Positions 34,890-47,216 of a DNA stretch of 64,000 nucleotides are shown one piece after another. This stretch comes from Pseudocercospora fijiensis CIRAD86. Taxonomy: Eukaryota > Ascomycota > Dothideomycetes > Mycosphaerellales > Mycosphaerellaceae. A program made the translations under genes and the position numbers. The stretch covers positions 1,616-65,615 of the forward strand of contig NW_006921533.1 in NCBI RefSeq assembly GCF_000340215.1. Reading direction: 5' to 3'. Position 1 is the stretch's first letter. Every line of letters starts with the position of its first letter. The notes beneath the pieces were generated by a model, which ran no database searches, was not told where the DNA came from, and saw only the letters and a program-made list of their open reading frames with translations.

Positions 34890-36390
34890 CATTGCAAGCT
34901 GCTAGTCTTAGAACGCGATAGTGGTCTACAACACTTCCTAGTAGGCTTAGTAGTACCGTTACTACTCCGCTCCTTAACCTGTTTTGCCCTAACCTTCTAA
35001 GTTTCTCGTTTAGTAATAGCGGCGAGGGTACTGTTCCTAGTATCCTTAAACTCGATCTTGCTACTATACTTCTTTTCTAGAAGACTCCTAAGTTGAGGTA
35101 GCTTCGGGGCTCTACGATCCTACTCGAAGTTAATCTTATCGCCGGTATCGGTATAGTAGAACCGACTATTTACTTATATAACGAGCTTCCTCTTAAGAAG
35201 CTCCTTCTAGATAGAGCAGTCTAATTGAATATATTTAAAACCGCCGTATATCTAGCACTTGCTATCTAAGTTAGAATAGATCTTCCGTATAGCGTAGACG
35301 TTAACTAAAGGGGCCTTAGGGTAGTTAGGATCGGAGACCTAGTAGACTAGTAGTATATCCTTTAGTATACTAGCGTTAAGGACCTCTTTAACTCGCTATA
35401 ATGCTTTCGTATTAAGGTTGAGCTAGGCTAGGGATTTAGCTAAGTCCGCAACGTCCTAAGAATGCTTAGTAACGGTAGGAGTTACGGTACTAGGACTACT
35501 TTACGATTTAGGAAGAAACTTAGGCCCTCTAGTTCCCGAGATATCGTTCCTTACCTAGGCTAGGTTATTCCGGTCCTCGCCGTAAATGAACTTCTTTATA
35601 TCGGCGGAGCTATTAATATCGTCTTTAATAGCCTCTAGGACCTCTTTATACTTCCTAAAGGTCTTAGGATTAGCTTCGCTAAGCTTATAGCGATAGAAGA
35701 CACGCTTAGCCGTAGACTACGGTAACCCTTTAAGGAGTAGCCTCGTTCTCTAAGAATTCTCGAGGTCCTACTAGTCGATACCGTCCGCTAACTTAACAAA
35801 CTCGCGGACGTACTCCTTTAGGTCGTTATCTTCGGTACGCCTCTCTATATAGAGGTTCTTAAGCTACGTACGACTGCCTTTAATACGACGGCTATCGCGA
35901 TCCCGATACTCCCTTATAAAGGCCTACTTAAAGACCTCCTAGTCGGTATTAGACTTGTCGTCCTTTTCTAAGTAGCTAACTAGGGTTCTAAGGGTTCGGT
36001 AAAGCTTAGTAATAGTAGTCCTCGTAAGGGACTAGACCTTATACTAGTCCGACTCCTCTTCGAGTCCGTACTCGGCTAAGTTATCCTTAAAGCGTTCTAC
36101 GTACGCCGTAGCGTTCTACCCTTCGAATAAAGGGTTCCTACTACTTCCTAGCTCTAGCGGGCGACGCCTGTTCTAACGGAGAAGGTTAGTTTGCCCTTAA
36201 ATTATCTTTATAACGATATTATAGAGAGCCTTAGGCGTAGAAGACTCGATAGCCCCTAGGTCGACGGCGCTTATAACAACTAGTCGTCGCCTAATTTCTT
36301 CGTTAATAGAGTCCGGTAGGTTATTAGATTCCGAAGATTCCGCTAATTCGTAATGCTCGCTTTCGCTAGAGCTTATTCGATTGTTATAAA
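34890..36390 (-). pseudogene. gag: Ty3/gypsy gag with a mutated CCHC zinc knuckle
   Basis: The minus-strand frame starts near FEGQNATAYVERFKDNLAEY (capsid start of fungal gypsy gag). It continues with YRTLRTLVSYLEKDD, AFIREYRDRD, LKEYVREFVKLADGI and LLLKGLPQSTAKRVFY, and then a knuckle region near 35250. There the spacing C-x2-[C]-x4-[H]-x4-C is kept, but the second Cys and the His are both Tyr, as C-to-T changes in TGC and CAT/CAC would give. Stops are TAA/TAG. The C-terminal tail is basic. Confidence 0.8.
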
Positions 36391-36399
36391 GTAGTTAAA

Positions 36400-37630
36400 A
36401 TGAAATACTATAGGAAAGTGTTTTTAGTATATATTGTAGGTTTAGTTTGTTTCGATATTGCTATACGAGAAAATAGTGTACTAGGCTGTTTTCTTCTAAT
36501 ATTACCCCTAGGGTAGTATTAGAGTTTAGCCTCCTAGGGGTCGCCTAGACACCCCTAGGAGCTTTAATTTAGTAAATTTAGATAAAAGCTGCTTAGAGGA
36601 AGGAACTGAAATCTCTATTTACACCTAGATCCTAGAAACTAGCCGCTTTACTAACTATCGTTATCTCTTTTAGCTAGGCGGGGGGGCGGGGACCTTCTTT
36701 TTCTAGTAGAAGGCTAAGCACTATCCGAACGAGGTAGCGAATCCCGAAATAGTCTATCCGGTTAATAGGGGAACTACCTAGGCATCCGACCTATAATCTA
36801 GAAATTGCTATCGTATAGATAGTCTTAGTAAACTAAGCAAGGCCGATAGGTAATTAATCTATCTCCTCCTTAGGCGGGTAGTAGCTTATCTCGAGCAAGC
36901 GGTACTAAATAGCTACCTCTATTTAGGCGCTTCGTAGAATAGTCGTATTTGTGTATAGGCTATATTATATAAGAGGAAAGCACGTAAATAACTATTTAGG
37001 TTTAGCGTCGTACCTCCTATTCTAGCGAAGCGCCTAACGATAAACCGCTCGGCCTAGATAGATATGCGGAAGCCTATACTACTATATAGATTATAATTAA
37101 TGTTATAGGCTAACAGTTAGCGCCCGGATAGCTTTACAATATATAGCTAATCTCTAGATAATTACCTAAACAACGACATGCCGTTTTTATAAGGTAATTT
37201 TTTTCCTATTTACGAGCTCTATAGAGAGGGAGGTTAGAGTACTTAAATAAGCTAGTTGCAGAAGCTATCCCTACTATATATACAAACGACAACGAGCGGC
37301 CTTAAATGTTCGGACAGTTACCGTTCTATATCTTTCTAGTACCCTCTCTAACCTCTAAGTGTCTGTTTTACTATATATTAACTCCTTGTTGCTAGAATGT
37401 ACTATATCTTCCGCTTTGTCTCCTACTTTTACTTTACCTCTAAATATACTATAGAGGTCGTACGGAGGTCGTACGGACGTATAACCTTGCTAGACCTACT
37501 TGTCCGTATCTGCTACTCTAAGAGGATATGTCTGTTTGCCCTACCTACTTTAATACTAATAGCAACACCGCCGTACCGCTATACTGCTATATCGTCGTAT
37601 CGTCGCATCGTCGTATCGTTATATCGTCGT
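36400..37630. other. Intergenic stretch between gag and the RecQ gene
   Basis: This may contain the gypsy 5' LTR, but no partner was found. A near-palindrome cccctagggtagtattag lies at about 36503. The same motif occurs at about 30672 and, inverted, at about 50085. A nested inverted repeat cctcctaggggtcgc/acccctaggag lies at about 36530-36562. A stop-free plus-strand stretch at 37397-37636 ends in CGT/TCG repeats and looks like a shadow of low-complexity DNA. Confidence 0.5.
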
Positions 37631-37641
37631 ACGTAATAGTA

Positions 37642-40600
37642 AGCACTAAGTAGAAGAAGGCCTAGAAAGAGGCCGCTAAGCGCGAGAAGACTACCGCAAA
37701 GAAAGTAGCCGCTAATCTACCGACTCGACTAGTATAATATGCCCTACTTCCGGGTCGCTTAGTAGTATCTCGCGTACGACTAGACTTCGGCTTAAAGGGC
37801 TATCGTCCGTTACCTACCGATCGAGTATAATATCTAAATTATTTCCGTAGGCAATGCGAGTTAATTTAAACCGACCTACTCGTAGAAATCTAGTAGATAG
37901 TATAGGAAGCCGGTTAGTATAGGGAGGTAGAACTAGTATAACGCGACATTATTATCGCCGGTCTAACTAAAATCCTCGATCTCTAGCATCTAGGTAAGGA
38001 ATATAAGCCGACCGATGCTTAAGTTAAGGTCTTATATATACTAATCTATAGCTAAGCCGATATACTAATAATCGCTCGTACTAGCGAGGGTAAGAGCTTA
38101 GTATTCTAGGGCTTTATAATGCTAACTAGTATAGTTACGATCTAAATAGTGCCTCTTAATCGCCTTAGTTAAGAGTAGGCTACGGCTATAGAACGTATTG
38201 CGAGGCAGATGTCGGCTTCTAACCTTATCTATTTATGCTATATCTCCGCTAAGACTAAGCGGCTCGATCTAAATATCTATAAGAATATTAAGAATAGCAA
38301 AATCTAGTATATCCTTCTTAGTCTAGAGTAGGCTTCTATGCCGGAATTTCGCGAGCTCTTACGTAACCTAGAGGTACGCGATCGTATCGGCCTAGAGGTA
38401 TTCGATAAATGCTATCTAATCTATAACTAGGGTAAGGAGTCTAACTTCCGTCTAGAGTACTCGCAGGTCTATTAAATCCGCGAGTACGTCCGACTCGACA
38501 CTCTCGTTCTTTGCGCCTTCGCTATAATGTCCGACAAGACTATAGAGTACGTTCTTTAGCACTCTAGAATGCGCGCTATCGGCAATAGGAATTTCTAGAG
38601 CAGGATTATCCGTAGTAGCATCGACTATCTAGAAGTTACGTATATCGTTAAGTTTATTCTAAGACTCTAGATAGCTAACAACTACGACTACCTATACTTT
38701 ATCGTCGAGTATATAGTTACGTATAATGCGCTAGACGAAGGCGAAGAGAATATAGCTATTACTAAAGGCTACGCTACGCCTAAGACGATACGGAAGGTAT
38801 TAGTCTTTATCGATAGTCGCAAATCCTACGCGAGCTTTATAGCTATCGTCCGTAGCTAGCTAGTATATCTAACGAAGGACAACCTAGTACGTAACAAGCG
38901 ATATATATATATACTATCCGATAGCGGTATAGATGTTGCTCGTATAATAACGGTATATACGGCATCCCTTCTAACATTCGACTAAGACTCCCGATATAAC
39001 GAGTTCCTTAAGCTAGACTCCGAAATTCGAGGCGTCGCTACGACTACTATATTTAGTATTAGTCTTAATATCTCCGATATTGCCGATATAATTTAGGTTA
39101 AGTATCCTATAACAAAGAATCTAAGCGATATCTAGTAGCGACTTAGCTATATTTATCGCAACCTCGCTAAGCTATTCGAGTAGGGCTTCTTATCTAAGCT
39201 ATACTTCTACCGACCTCGCGTAATACTATTTATACTATACTAGTCGGGCGATTATATTAAGAAGATGCTATAGTCGTCTAATCTACTAGCTATTGCCGCA
39301 CCCTCTCGTAGCCGTAGTAGGCGTAATCGTAGTCGCGGACGCGGACGTAGACGCGGAGGTAGTACTAGCCTAAGTAGATTAAGCTAGGTAGAGATACCTA
39401 GTAAGGGTATTAGTAGAACTAGTAATTAAGAGGATATTAGCAGCGATGTAGCCTCTAATATCGGCGATATCAATGCTTTATCTAGTAAGGGTAAGGGTAG
39501 GAAGAATAACGACGAATAGAACGCTACTAAACTCGGGCACCGGTCGAAGATCCCTAGTATCTTTATAGATATATTTAACTCGTATCTACGTAACAAAGAC
39601 CGCTGCTATCGTGCAGTAATAAACGAGTACTATAGCGAAGATAAGGCGCTCTTCCTATATCTAAAGGGATAGGCCGATAAGTAGGACTACTATAACTAGT
39701 ATAACCTAGAGCTAATAAAGGAGCTCCCTTAACTACTAAAAGAGCTGCGAGGCATTAAGCTAGTTCTACTACCTAGCGCTAGGTCTAGACCGGCGTATAT
39801 ACTGCTATATCTAAAGAAGTAGTGCTCTAAGAAGGCCGATAGTATGTTCCCTCTCTATAGTCGGCGTTTTCGGATCCCTAGTATATACTTTATAAAGGAT
39901 CGTCTTATATAGAGCGTAGCTAATATCTTCAAGTCCGCTCGGAGCATCGAGGCATAGGTAGATATTAATTAAAATAGTCTACTAAAGGTTACGTAGGAGC
40001 TAAAAGATTAGTAGTATAAGGATACTACTATAACGGAGTTGTATACGGCTCTAAATAGTATAGCTAAATAGGTATATACCGATTAGGAGGCTACTAAGGT
40101 CGAGAAGAATAAGCGAGTAGAGGCTAGGTAGAAAGTAAAGGAAAATACCGAGAAGGAAGCGGCTCGACCTATAGAGTTGCCTATAGGCACCGAGATAATA
40201 CTAGAAGAGCGCGAGACATAACGCGAGACCGCCCTATAGGAGATACGATCTAGTCTACGCTAATCTATATAAGCTAACACTATCCGCTAAGTAGCAATAA
40301 TTAATTAGGCACTCGCTATTAAAGGTACTTAGCTAGGTCCTACTAGTTATCTAAGTCCTACTTAGCTAGGTCCTACTAGTCGTCTAAGTCCTGCTTAGCT
40401 AGGTCTATCTACTCTCCGTAGCGGAGGTGCGATTAGTAATAGGTCTTCTAGCTAAAAGCGAGGTATTGCTACGACTACTCGCTCTACTAAGAAGCATCGC
40501 TTAGACAAGCAACCGGCTATAGTCGATAACGACTCCTCGACAGACGCCGGAGAATAGTAAGAAGATATTACCGCCGATAAAGCCTAGTAATAGCTAACGT

Positions 40601-40770
40601 AGGCTTTCTAGACCCGTAGTAGTCGCAATATCTATATTCTACGAGTAGTAGAGGGAGTATATAGTAAGGGAGCTTCCGAGCGAAGCCGTAGTAGAGCTAG
40701 TAGTCGTAGAAGTGCCTTTAGCGATAACTTCTTATCGTAGTATATGCCGGGCAGAGGTTGAATAGTAGGT
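37642..40770 (+). pseudogene. RecQ-family DNA helicase, telomere-linked-helicase-like
   Basis: The plus-strand frame has about 1,000 codons. It opens with a Lys/Ala-rich start, then YKPTDAQVKVL (Q-motif side) and Walker A ARTSEGKSLVFQ at 38074-38097. Motif Ia-like IVPLNRLSQEQ follows, and then the DEAH-type box, now FDKCYLIYNQGKE (DECH to DKCY) at about 38404. Later come IGNRNFQSRIIRSSID, a motif IV/V region (FIDSRKSYASFIAI, ATTTIFSISLNISDI) and motif VI-like NLSDIQQRLSYIYRN. The C-terminus is Arg/Ser/Gly-rich and then charged. RecQ unwinds DNA 3' to 5' in repair, and related genes recur next to fungal telomeres. All stops are TAA/TAG and motifs II and VI are damaged, so this copy is dead. 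Confidence 0.8.
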
Positions 40771-40879
40771 TTTAAAGGAGTCGAGTAGGCCGAGGTACTA
40801 GAATTAGCGCTAGAATTAGTGCTAGAATTAGTGCTAGAATTAGTACTAGAATTAGCATTTAATAAGGTCCTTCCTTACT

Positions 40880-41010
40880 ACCCTTCTATTATATCCTTAT
40901 AAGCTCGCTAATTATGTCCTTATAAGCTCGCTAAGCAGGCTCTTCTATTATGTCCTTATAAGCTCGCTAGGTAGGCTCTTCTATTATATCCTTATAAGCT
41001 CGCTATACAT
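40880..41010 (+). repeat. Three to four copies of a 36-48 bp repeat
   Basis: Tgtccttataagctcgctaa and close variants recur at about 40914, 40957 and 40985, separated by aggctcttctattat. In frame they give the CPYKLA repeats. Confidence 0.85.
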
Positions 41011-41934
41011 TTTTGCCCTTATAGTCGAGCATATTGCCTTAGCTGTTAACGCGCCTCGTAGTCTGTCTTATATAATAGTCGATAGTTAATAGCCGATAGT
41101 TAATAGTCGTAAAAATCGCATATAGGAGCAGCGTAAATTCGAGGAAGCGATAGGGATACCGAGTCCCGCTAAGACCCCGGATTTAGTATAGTAGAGCGCG
41201 TAATTAGCGGGATTAAACGTTATAGCTGCTTCCTTCCGCGTATTAATAATACCGGCTTTACGACTTTTACGACTTCTACGACTTTTATAACAGCATATTA
41301 CTAATATAGCGAGATACGTCGATTAAGCGCATTTCTAGCAAATAGCGCTAACAAAAGTGTCTAATACGATAACGACGGCCGCCTTAGGCACTAAGAACCG
41401 CCTCCGAAACTCGAGAAGTTACTAACACTACTAACACTAACACTATACTTATTGCACCGCAGCTATTAGCACTATAATATATACGGCAAGGATAGATACG
41501 CGAGGCGATAATATACATCGAGCGCAAGCACTCTTTAAGAAGCTACGATAGCCCTCTTACGTTAACGCTCTCTCCTTTGCTTAAATCCTATAGTTACGAT
41601 CTATTAGAAGGACTAGCTGCTATATAAGACAGTATAGATAAGTGCAGTTGCGTCTAGGGATCTGTTTAACTAGCGGCACTAAGCGGCTATAGAAGTATAC
41701 GCCCCGAAGTATACTAGAATTATATATTGCCTATATACTACGGATACGCGTAACAAGTATAAGTACGAGTACGCGTATACGCAGCAATTAGCGCATTCTA
41801 TTACTAACTATAGTACGCATAACCGAAGGATAAGGTATATAGGAAGGGACTTATTAAGCGAAACGACGATAGCTTATTCGCTAAAGCGACACTTATTAGT
41901 ACCTAGACAATAATAGAGTGTAACCGCGCCCTTA

Positions 41935-42180
41935 GTATTAGAGACACTTAGTATTAGAGACACTTAGTATTAGAGATACTTAGTATTAGAGACACCGCGG
42001 AAAAGGTTGTCGAGCGCGTTATAGTCGTATAGCAATATTAATACGCTTACTAAAAGAGGAGGCGCACTATAGTCGGACAACAGTCTTAATACGCGTTCGG
42101 TTTAGGGATACTCGAGTCGATACGTACTATAGTCGTATAGCAGTCTTAATACGCCGAGCGCTATAGTCGTATAGTAGTAA
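41935..42180 (+). repeat. Short tandem repeats in the frame downstream of RecQ
   Basis: Agtattagagacactt is repeated four times at 41935-41995. Ctatagtcgtatagcagtct and variants recur three to four times at about 42015-42175. They are low-copy local duplications with no separate function visible. Confidence 0.75.
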
Positions 42181-43099
42181 AGACTAAGTGCCTTCGGGCT
42201 TAAGTATTCGAACGATATAATAGAGGCCCTTACGTAACGACTAAGGTTATTATAACTAATAGTCCTAACGAAGGCGTTACGCCGACTTAACTAGATACGC
42301 ATATATTATCCTATAAAGAATCCGAACGTAGGAAGCCTATAGCAATACTACGAACCTATAAACCTACTTAGTAGGAGAGTCGCTATCGAGCCGCTACTTA
42401 AGGTATACCTTACTAAAGAGTTTTTACCGAGTTAGACCGTTAGCCGCATTATAGGTATACCTTACTAAAGAGTTTTTACCTCCGCTAATCTACCCGAGAC
42501 CCGTAGTTTGTTATACTAAGACAAGACTACGATCTAACAACTAGAAACTAATGCTTATTCGGTTAAGTGCGCGGTTAGCGCCCGTTTAGCTATAGTATAC
42601 CTACTCGCTAGGAGAGTCGCCTTCGTAACGTCTTACGTCGACAAAGCCTATCGGAGACTAAAAAGGACTAAATAGACTCTACCTACCGAGGAACCTTAAC
42701 TATTAGACAAGCGGCTCTATCGGTAGCAAGCCGCAGAACTAGTAAGGAATAGTGTTAATCGCTATAGAGCTACCTATATACGATAAAGAGGTATCGATAC
42801 TATTATATACGCCGATAGCTAGTATATTACTAGGGGTGTTAGTATGTTAGTATATATATATAAGGAAGAAGAAGAAGAAGAAGAAGAAGAAAGCGGAGGT
42901 CGATATACGCCGCGTAGGTAAGGTTTGCCTCTACTAATAGCAGTACGATAATAGTAAGGCAATAATAACGGCTATATACTACCGCACCTTTAAGGCAAGA
43001 GCGAGCTTATTAACTAAGTGCCTAAGGCTGCTATACTAAGGAAGAAAGACGACAGCGAGAAGTCTAACTATACTAGGCTTAGTAGCACTCTAGTTATAT

Positions 43100-46000
43100 A
43101 GGATATATACACTATTTAGTCGATACTGAAATTACTCCTAAATATGCCCTAAGTAGCATCGAAACTACTACTTAGTCCCGCGCTACTTATAGTTCTAGTA
43201 TTACTATTAGTAGCAGCAGTACCTTTAATGCCCTAGAATATACTACGTATAGTAGCAACCTCTCCCTATTTAGCATCGTTCTCGTCTAGTACCGCATCGT
43301 TAATATTACCGATCTCTACGCCCCTATCCCTAGCGGCCTTATTAGGAACTAATGTAAAGCCCTAGTTGTATTGTTAGTTAGTCTCGTTAAACTTGTTAAT
43401 CCTGCTTTGCATCTTATCGGCACCGATAGTCTAGATATTATTAGATAGCGCAAACTAGATACCCTTCTACTACTATACGAAGCTATCGATATAGATCTTG
43501 TCTATACAATTAAATATATCCGAGCTGCTATCCTTCTCGGTTCGATAGCTAGTACGCTAGACGCTAGAGTTCTCTTTAAACATATTCTTTAGGATACGAG
43601 TAGCCTCCCGGTTGCTAGCAATCTTCTCGAATATAGCTACGAGATTGTACGTCGAGTTACTAAACTACTTGATATCCTTAGAGTACTCGTAGTTATGTAA
43701 CTTAAGCTGCTTATTAGAAGCGACAGCCTTACCCTTCTTACTAGAAGGATTAACGCAGCTAGTAGACAAGACAGCCTTCTAGACTTCCGGAGATCCGCCC
43801 TCGTTTAATAGCTAATGTTTATAGATTATTAGCCGGCCGTAATTCTCTTGTCTAGCACCGAAGAACATTAGAATTAGAGGATCTACTACCTAGCGGAGAT
43901 GCCCGATGTCCTATATACGAACTGTATATCGGATACGCTTAAAGACCGAGATTTCCTATAGTATATAGCATATACTAGTAAACGCGTTGTCCGGCTTAGA
44001 CTCTAGATCGGCATTATCTAGATCGGATTGTATAGATCCCTCCTAAGCATCGAGACTAAACACTATCTTCTATACCTTATCGAGAAGGTCGAGGTATACC
44101 TAGCTAGGTAGGGCGGCGACGGCTTCCTTAAGTATACTAACCTTCGTAATGTTCTGCTCTATATCGACTATATCGAAGTTAAGTAGACCTATATCAATTA
44201 ACAACTATATAACAATAGCGATAATACGAGCCTTAAAGCTTTTATCTAGCGTACTCTAACTACGGAAGAACTTGAAGTTCTTCGGGTCTATATCTCGCAG
44301 TCCCTAGAAGTCTATATCTGCCTAAATAGATGCTAAGTATAGTAGCTTCTCGCCGGCCTTGTTATATGTCTAGTATATACGGAATACGGTTATATAGGCG
44401 TTTATAAAGATATAGAACTAGGTAGGCGAGGGCAATATAAATCTACGCTAGTCGTATAGCAAGGCGCTCTTAATACTCTCGTATATAATCGCTAGCATCC
44501 GCTTAATCGTAAGCTAGTTACTAACGCAAATAAGTAGGCGGTTATCCTAGATCGGCGAGTCTAGTAGGATACCTATATTGTCGTTAAAGATGTCGTCCTA
44601 TACTAACCTAGAACCCTTAGTAGAGATCTTATTATTCTAGGATACTAGCTAAGAGAGGACTTTATTAGGCTTGCCTGCCTTAAAGGACGATTTAATCTCT
44701 AGAAACGTAGGTATCTCGAGGTCTGCCGCCTTAATATTACGGGATAGCGCATTGCCTACGAGCGACTCGATAGCCTTATAGATCTAGTAGATTGTAACAG
44801 CCTTAGCTGCGGCATTATTATTGTTATAGTTAGCAATAATATTGTTAAACAAGACCGGCTTCGAACGATCTAACATATCCTAGGTAAGCCTATCGGTAGG
44901 AATATCCTCGCTTATACTAATAAAGGACGTTGTTATCGCGATCTACTTATTAGTATTACCGACGATCTAGTTCTTCTTCTTCTCTTAGCGATTAAAGTTA
45001 TCGTATACGATCTAGGCTCGACTAAGTAGCGCTATTTCCTTTACGAGTCGACGCGCCTAATTAGCATTAGATTTAATAACTGCCTACACGACGGCGTAGC
45101 TATTACAAACACCTATATTGTTAAGCGTGTCGATTACATAAGCTAGGGCGCTACTACTACAGACTAGGTATAGACTAAGACCTCTAGTTATAAAGGAAGA
45201 TCGCTTAGCTGCGATCGAATAGACGATAATAAAGATAATAGTATAGATATGCTTAGCTAAAATCTCGCGCTTATCTTCGAATAAGGAGGTATACTACTTA
45301 TACTCTTTACGGCTGTTTAGGAGCAGCTTACTATCTAAGAGCTAGAACTAGTTTAGTACGCGGGTCTTAATTAACTGCGCTATTTTGTCGAGTCTCTTCG
45401 GCTAAGTACTCTGCTTTAGGTCGTATTTATCGAAGAACTACTATCTAATAAGACGCTTTAGCTCGTCGCGAAGGACCGTAGCACTTACTAGGCCTTTATT
45501 AGGCTAGAGGTTTATAATAGTGTCTATATTCTTGCGGAAGGTAGCGGTGCCTAGTTTTCCTACTTATATAACTATAAACTTCTCGAAAGGTAGACTAAAG
45601 GCCTTTATCTAGGCTATAAGGATCTTGTACTTCTCTTTAGGTATCTTGCCTTGCGCTCGACTAGTACTAGTATTATCTAGACCCTCCGATAAGATCGCTT
45701 CGAGACCGCTAGTAGGTAGTCGCTATCCGGTTTAATCTTCCGAGTTATACTTATTATCTGCGCTATGTATACGCTCTTGTTAAAGCTCGCTATTACTAAC
45801 TTCGTTATCGTTATCGTTATCGTCGTCGTTACTTAGCTCTTAGTCTACTTAAGCGCCTAACCGAGCCGACCGTCGAGGAGTTAGAGTTGCGATTATACGG
45901 CCTTTGCCTTTGCCTTTATCGCGACTAGCTAGTTGCGGTAGTGCATTAACGATCCTGTCTTTAATAGCCTCTAACTCGTTATAATCGGACAAGAAAATAG

Positions 46001-46340
46001 CCTATCGGACGCGGGCTTACAATTTGCGGTCTTAGGCTATTATAGGTAGCGCGTTAAAGCTAGGAATAAGAGGATCGGCTTCCTCTTCCTCTTCCTCTTC
46101 CTCTTCCTCTTCCTCCTCTTTATACTAGTCGCTTAGATATAGTATTAGTAGATCGGATAGCGGCTCGCTTAGCTCGCTTATTAGGTTTAGCGCATCGCCT
46201 ATTGTCGCGTTAATTACGTCTTCGATATAGACTTATTCGCTCTAATATAGTCTTAGTAGATTAGATAGCGGTAGCTCGCTTAGCTCGCTTGTTAGGTCTT
46301 CTATTGCGACTAATAGTATTGCCGATATACGGAAGTGCGA
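43100..46340 (-). pseudogene. DUF6589-family protein, about 1,050 codons
   Basis: The minus-strand frame starts near 46.34 kb with an acidic N-terminus, including a long Glu run from (cttcct)n at about 46078-46110 and a basic GKGKGR patch. The globular part has FEDKREILAKHIYTIIFIIV, then IVYDNFNR, TDRLTQDMLDRSKP, LEIPTFLEIKSSF, the family-typical GDQLT region (now SNQLT at about 44525-44509), and TQFYIFINAYITVF. The C-terminal half includes MFFGARQENYGR. DUF6589 genes occur in multiple copies in fungi and their role is unknown. Stops are TAA/TAG, and CpA/TpG are less depleted than in the first 26 kb. Confidence 0.7.
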
Positions 46341-46341
46341 G

Positions 46342-46471
46342 GTTAAAGAAAGAAGACGTATTAAAAGGGCGGTAGGCAGAAAGTCGCATATAAAGACGTA
46401 CAGACGCGGAAACATACACTAGCGCCTATTACTTTCCGCGCTGCTCTTTAATACGTCTTCTTTCTTTAACC
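46342..46471. repeat. Inverted repeat upstream of the DUF6589 gene
   Basis: Ggttaaagaaagaagacgta at about 46342 is matched by its reverse complement tacgtcttctttctttaacc at about 46452, with about 75 bases between. It lies just upstream of the DUF6589 start and of the plus-strand gene that follows, so it could be a terminal inverted repeat remnant or a shared regulatory hairpin. Confidence 0.8.
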
Positions 46472-46530
46472 TTCTAAACCGACCTTCTAAACCGATCTTC
46501 TAAACCGACCTTCTAAACCGACCCTCTAGA
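46472..46530. repeat. 14-bp tandem repeat (ccttctaaaccgac), four copies
   Basis: The repeats follow directly after the right arm of the inverted repeat. They are non-coding and no function is visible. Confidence 0.85.
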
Positions 46531-46559
46531 TAGACCTAATAGGTTACAACCTCGATAGA

Positions 46560-47216
46560 ACACTACCGTATACGATATAGATCTAATTGCGCTTAATTAG
46601 AAGCTCGCAAACGAGAAGACCGATATCGCTAAGGTCTATCGCCGTATCTACCGTATCAACCTATACTCTACGACCTCGAGCTCTTTTATCTGCTACGATA
46701 GCTTCAGTCGTCTAACTCGGAAGTAAGAAGTCGTTATTAAGCCTCTCGGCGAAGACTTAGAGGTCGTTTCTCTTTATAGTATATCCTAGCTAGCTAATAA
46801 GCTCGAGTCTAAGAAGCTCGAGGCCCTTATATATTAAGAGATCTAGGAGCTAGTCGCCGCTATTAAGGCCTATCTATACGCTTAGTACGTTAAGCGTAAC
46901 ATCGTTACTTACACTATACACCGTCTAATTAAGGACCTTAAGCTTGCTAAAGATCCGAAGCCGGCAGAGGTATAGATCGCTACTATTTAGAAGCTCGTCT
47001 TTAGTAATAGCGGCGGGCTCGAATATATCGAATATACTATATAGAAGAAGTCTCTCGTCTACTAGGCCTATACTATTATAACTAGCGATGCTATTATCTA
47101 GGTCCTTCTAACTACTTCTAGTACCGAGTCTGATTTAATTAACGATAAGGAGATTATTAACGGTCCGGAAGAGGTAGCCTAGCCTAAGTTAGAGAACTAG
47201 TTGAATAAGGTCGACT
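46560..47216 (+). pseudogene. Unrecognised gene, about 215 codons
   Basis: The plus-strand frame reads NEKTDIAKVYRRIYRINLYS, SSFICYDSFSRL, EVVIKPLGEDLEVVSLYSI, LANKLESKKLEALIYQEIQE, AIKAYLYAQYVKRNIVTYTI, LIKDLKLAKDPKPAEV and an acidic C-terminus (EIINGPEEVA). It has about 12 stops, all TAA/TAG. It is divergent from DUF6589. No domain is recognised; a nucleic-acid-binding or gag-like role cannot be excluded. Confidence 0.5.

Larger units (their letters stand above)
28275..36390 (-). mobile_element. Ty3/gypsy LTR retrotransposon remnant, RIP-killed
   Basis: Minus-strand gag (36.4-34.9 kb), then a protease/RT/RNase H polyprotein (32.3-28.6 kb) and the first part of integrase (to about 28.28 kb). 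A satellite block lies between gag and pol, so the two may be one element split by satellite or two neighbouring remnants. The 3' half of integrase and any 3' LTR are missing at the junction with the SNF2-like fragment. No LTR pair could be matched. Confidence 0.75.
40770..43010 (+). pseudogene. Unrecognised long frame downstream of RecQ, with CPYKLA repeats
   Basis: The same strand continues readably after an ELVLELVLELVLEL run (about 40805-40860). The frame contains three tandem CPYKLA[KR]QALLL repeats, then FCPYSRAYCLSC. A later segment is APKYTRIIYCLYTTDTRNKY, followed by LSETTIAYSLKRHLLVPRQ and, near 42850, nine Glu codons. Cys/His spacing in the repeats suggests metal binding. Zinc-binding domains accompany RecQ-like genes in other fungi, but I cannot name this one. 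It could be the RecQ C-terminus or a separate gene. It ends near 43.0 kb, facing the DUF6589 gene. Confidence 0.45.

Noticed and set aside
37397..37636. 79-codon plus-strand frame upstream of RecQ
   Set aside because: No conserved content; it ends in simple CGT/TCG repeats.
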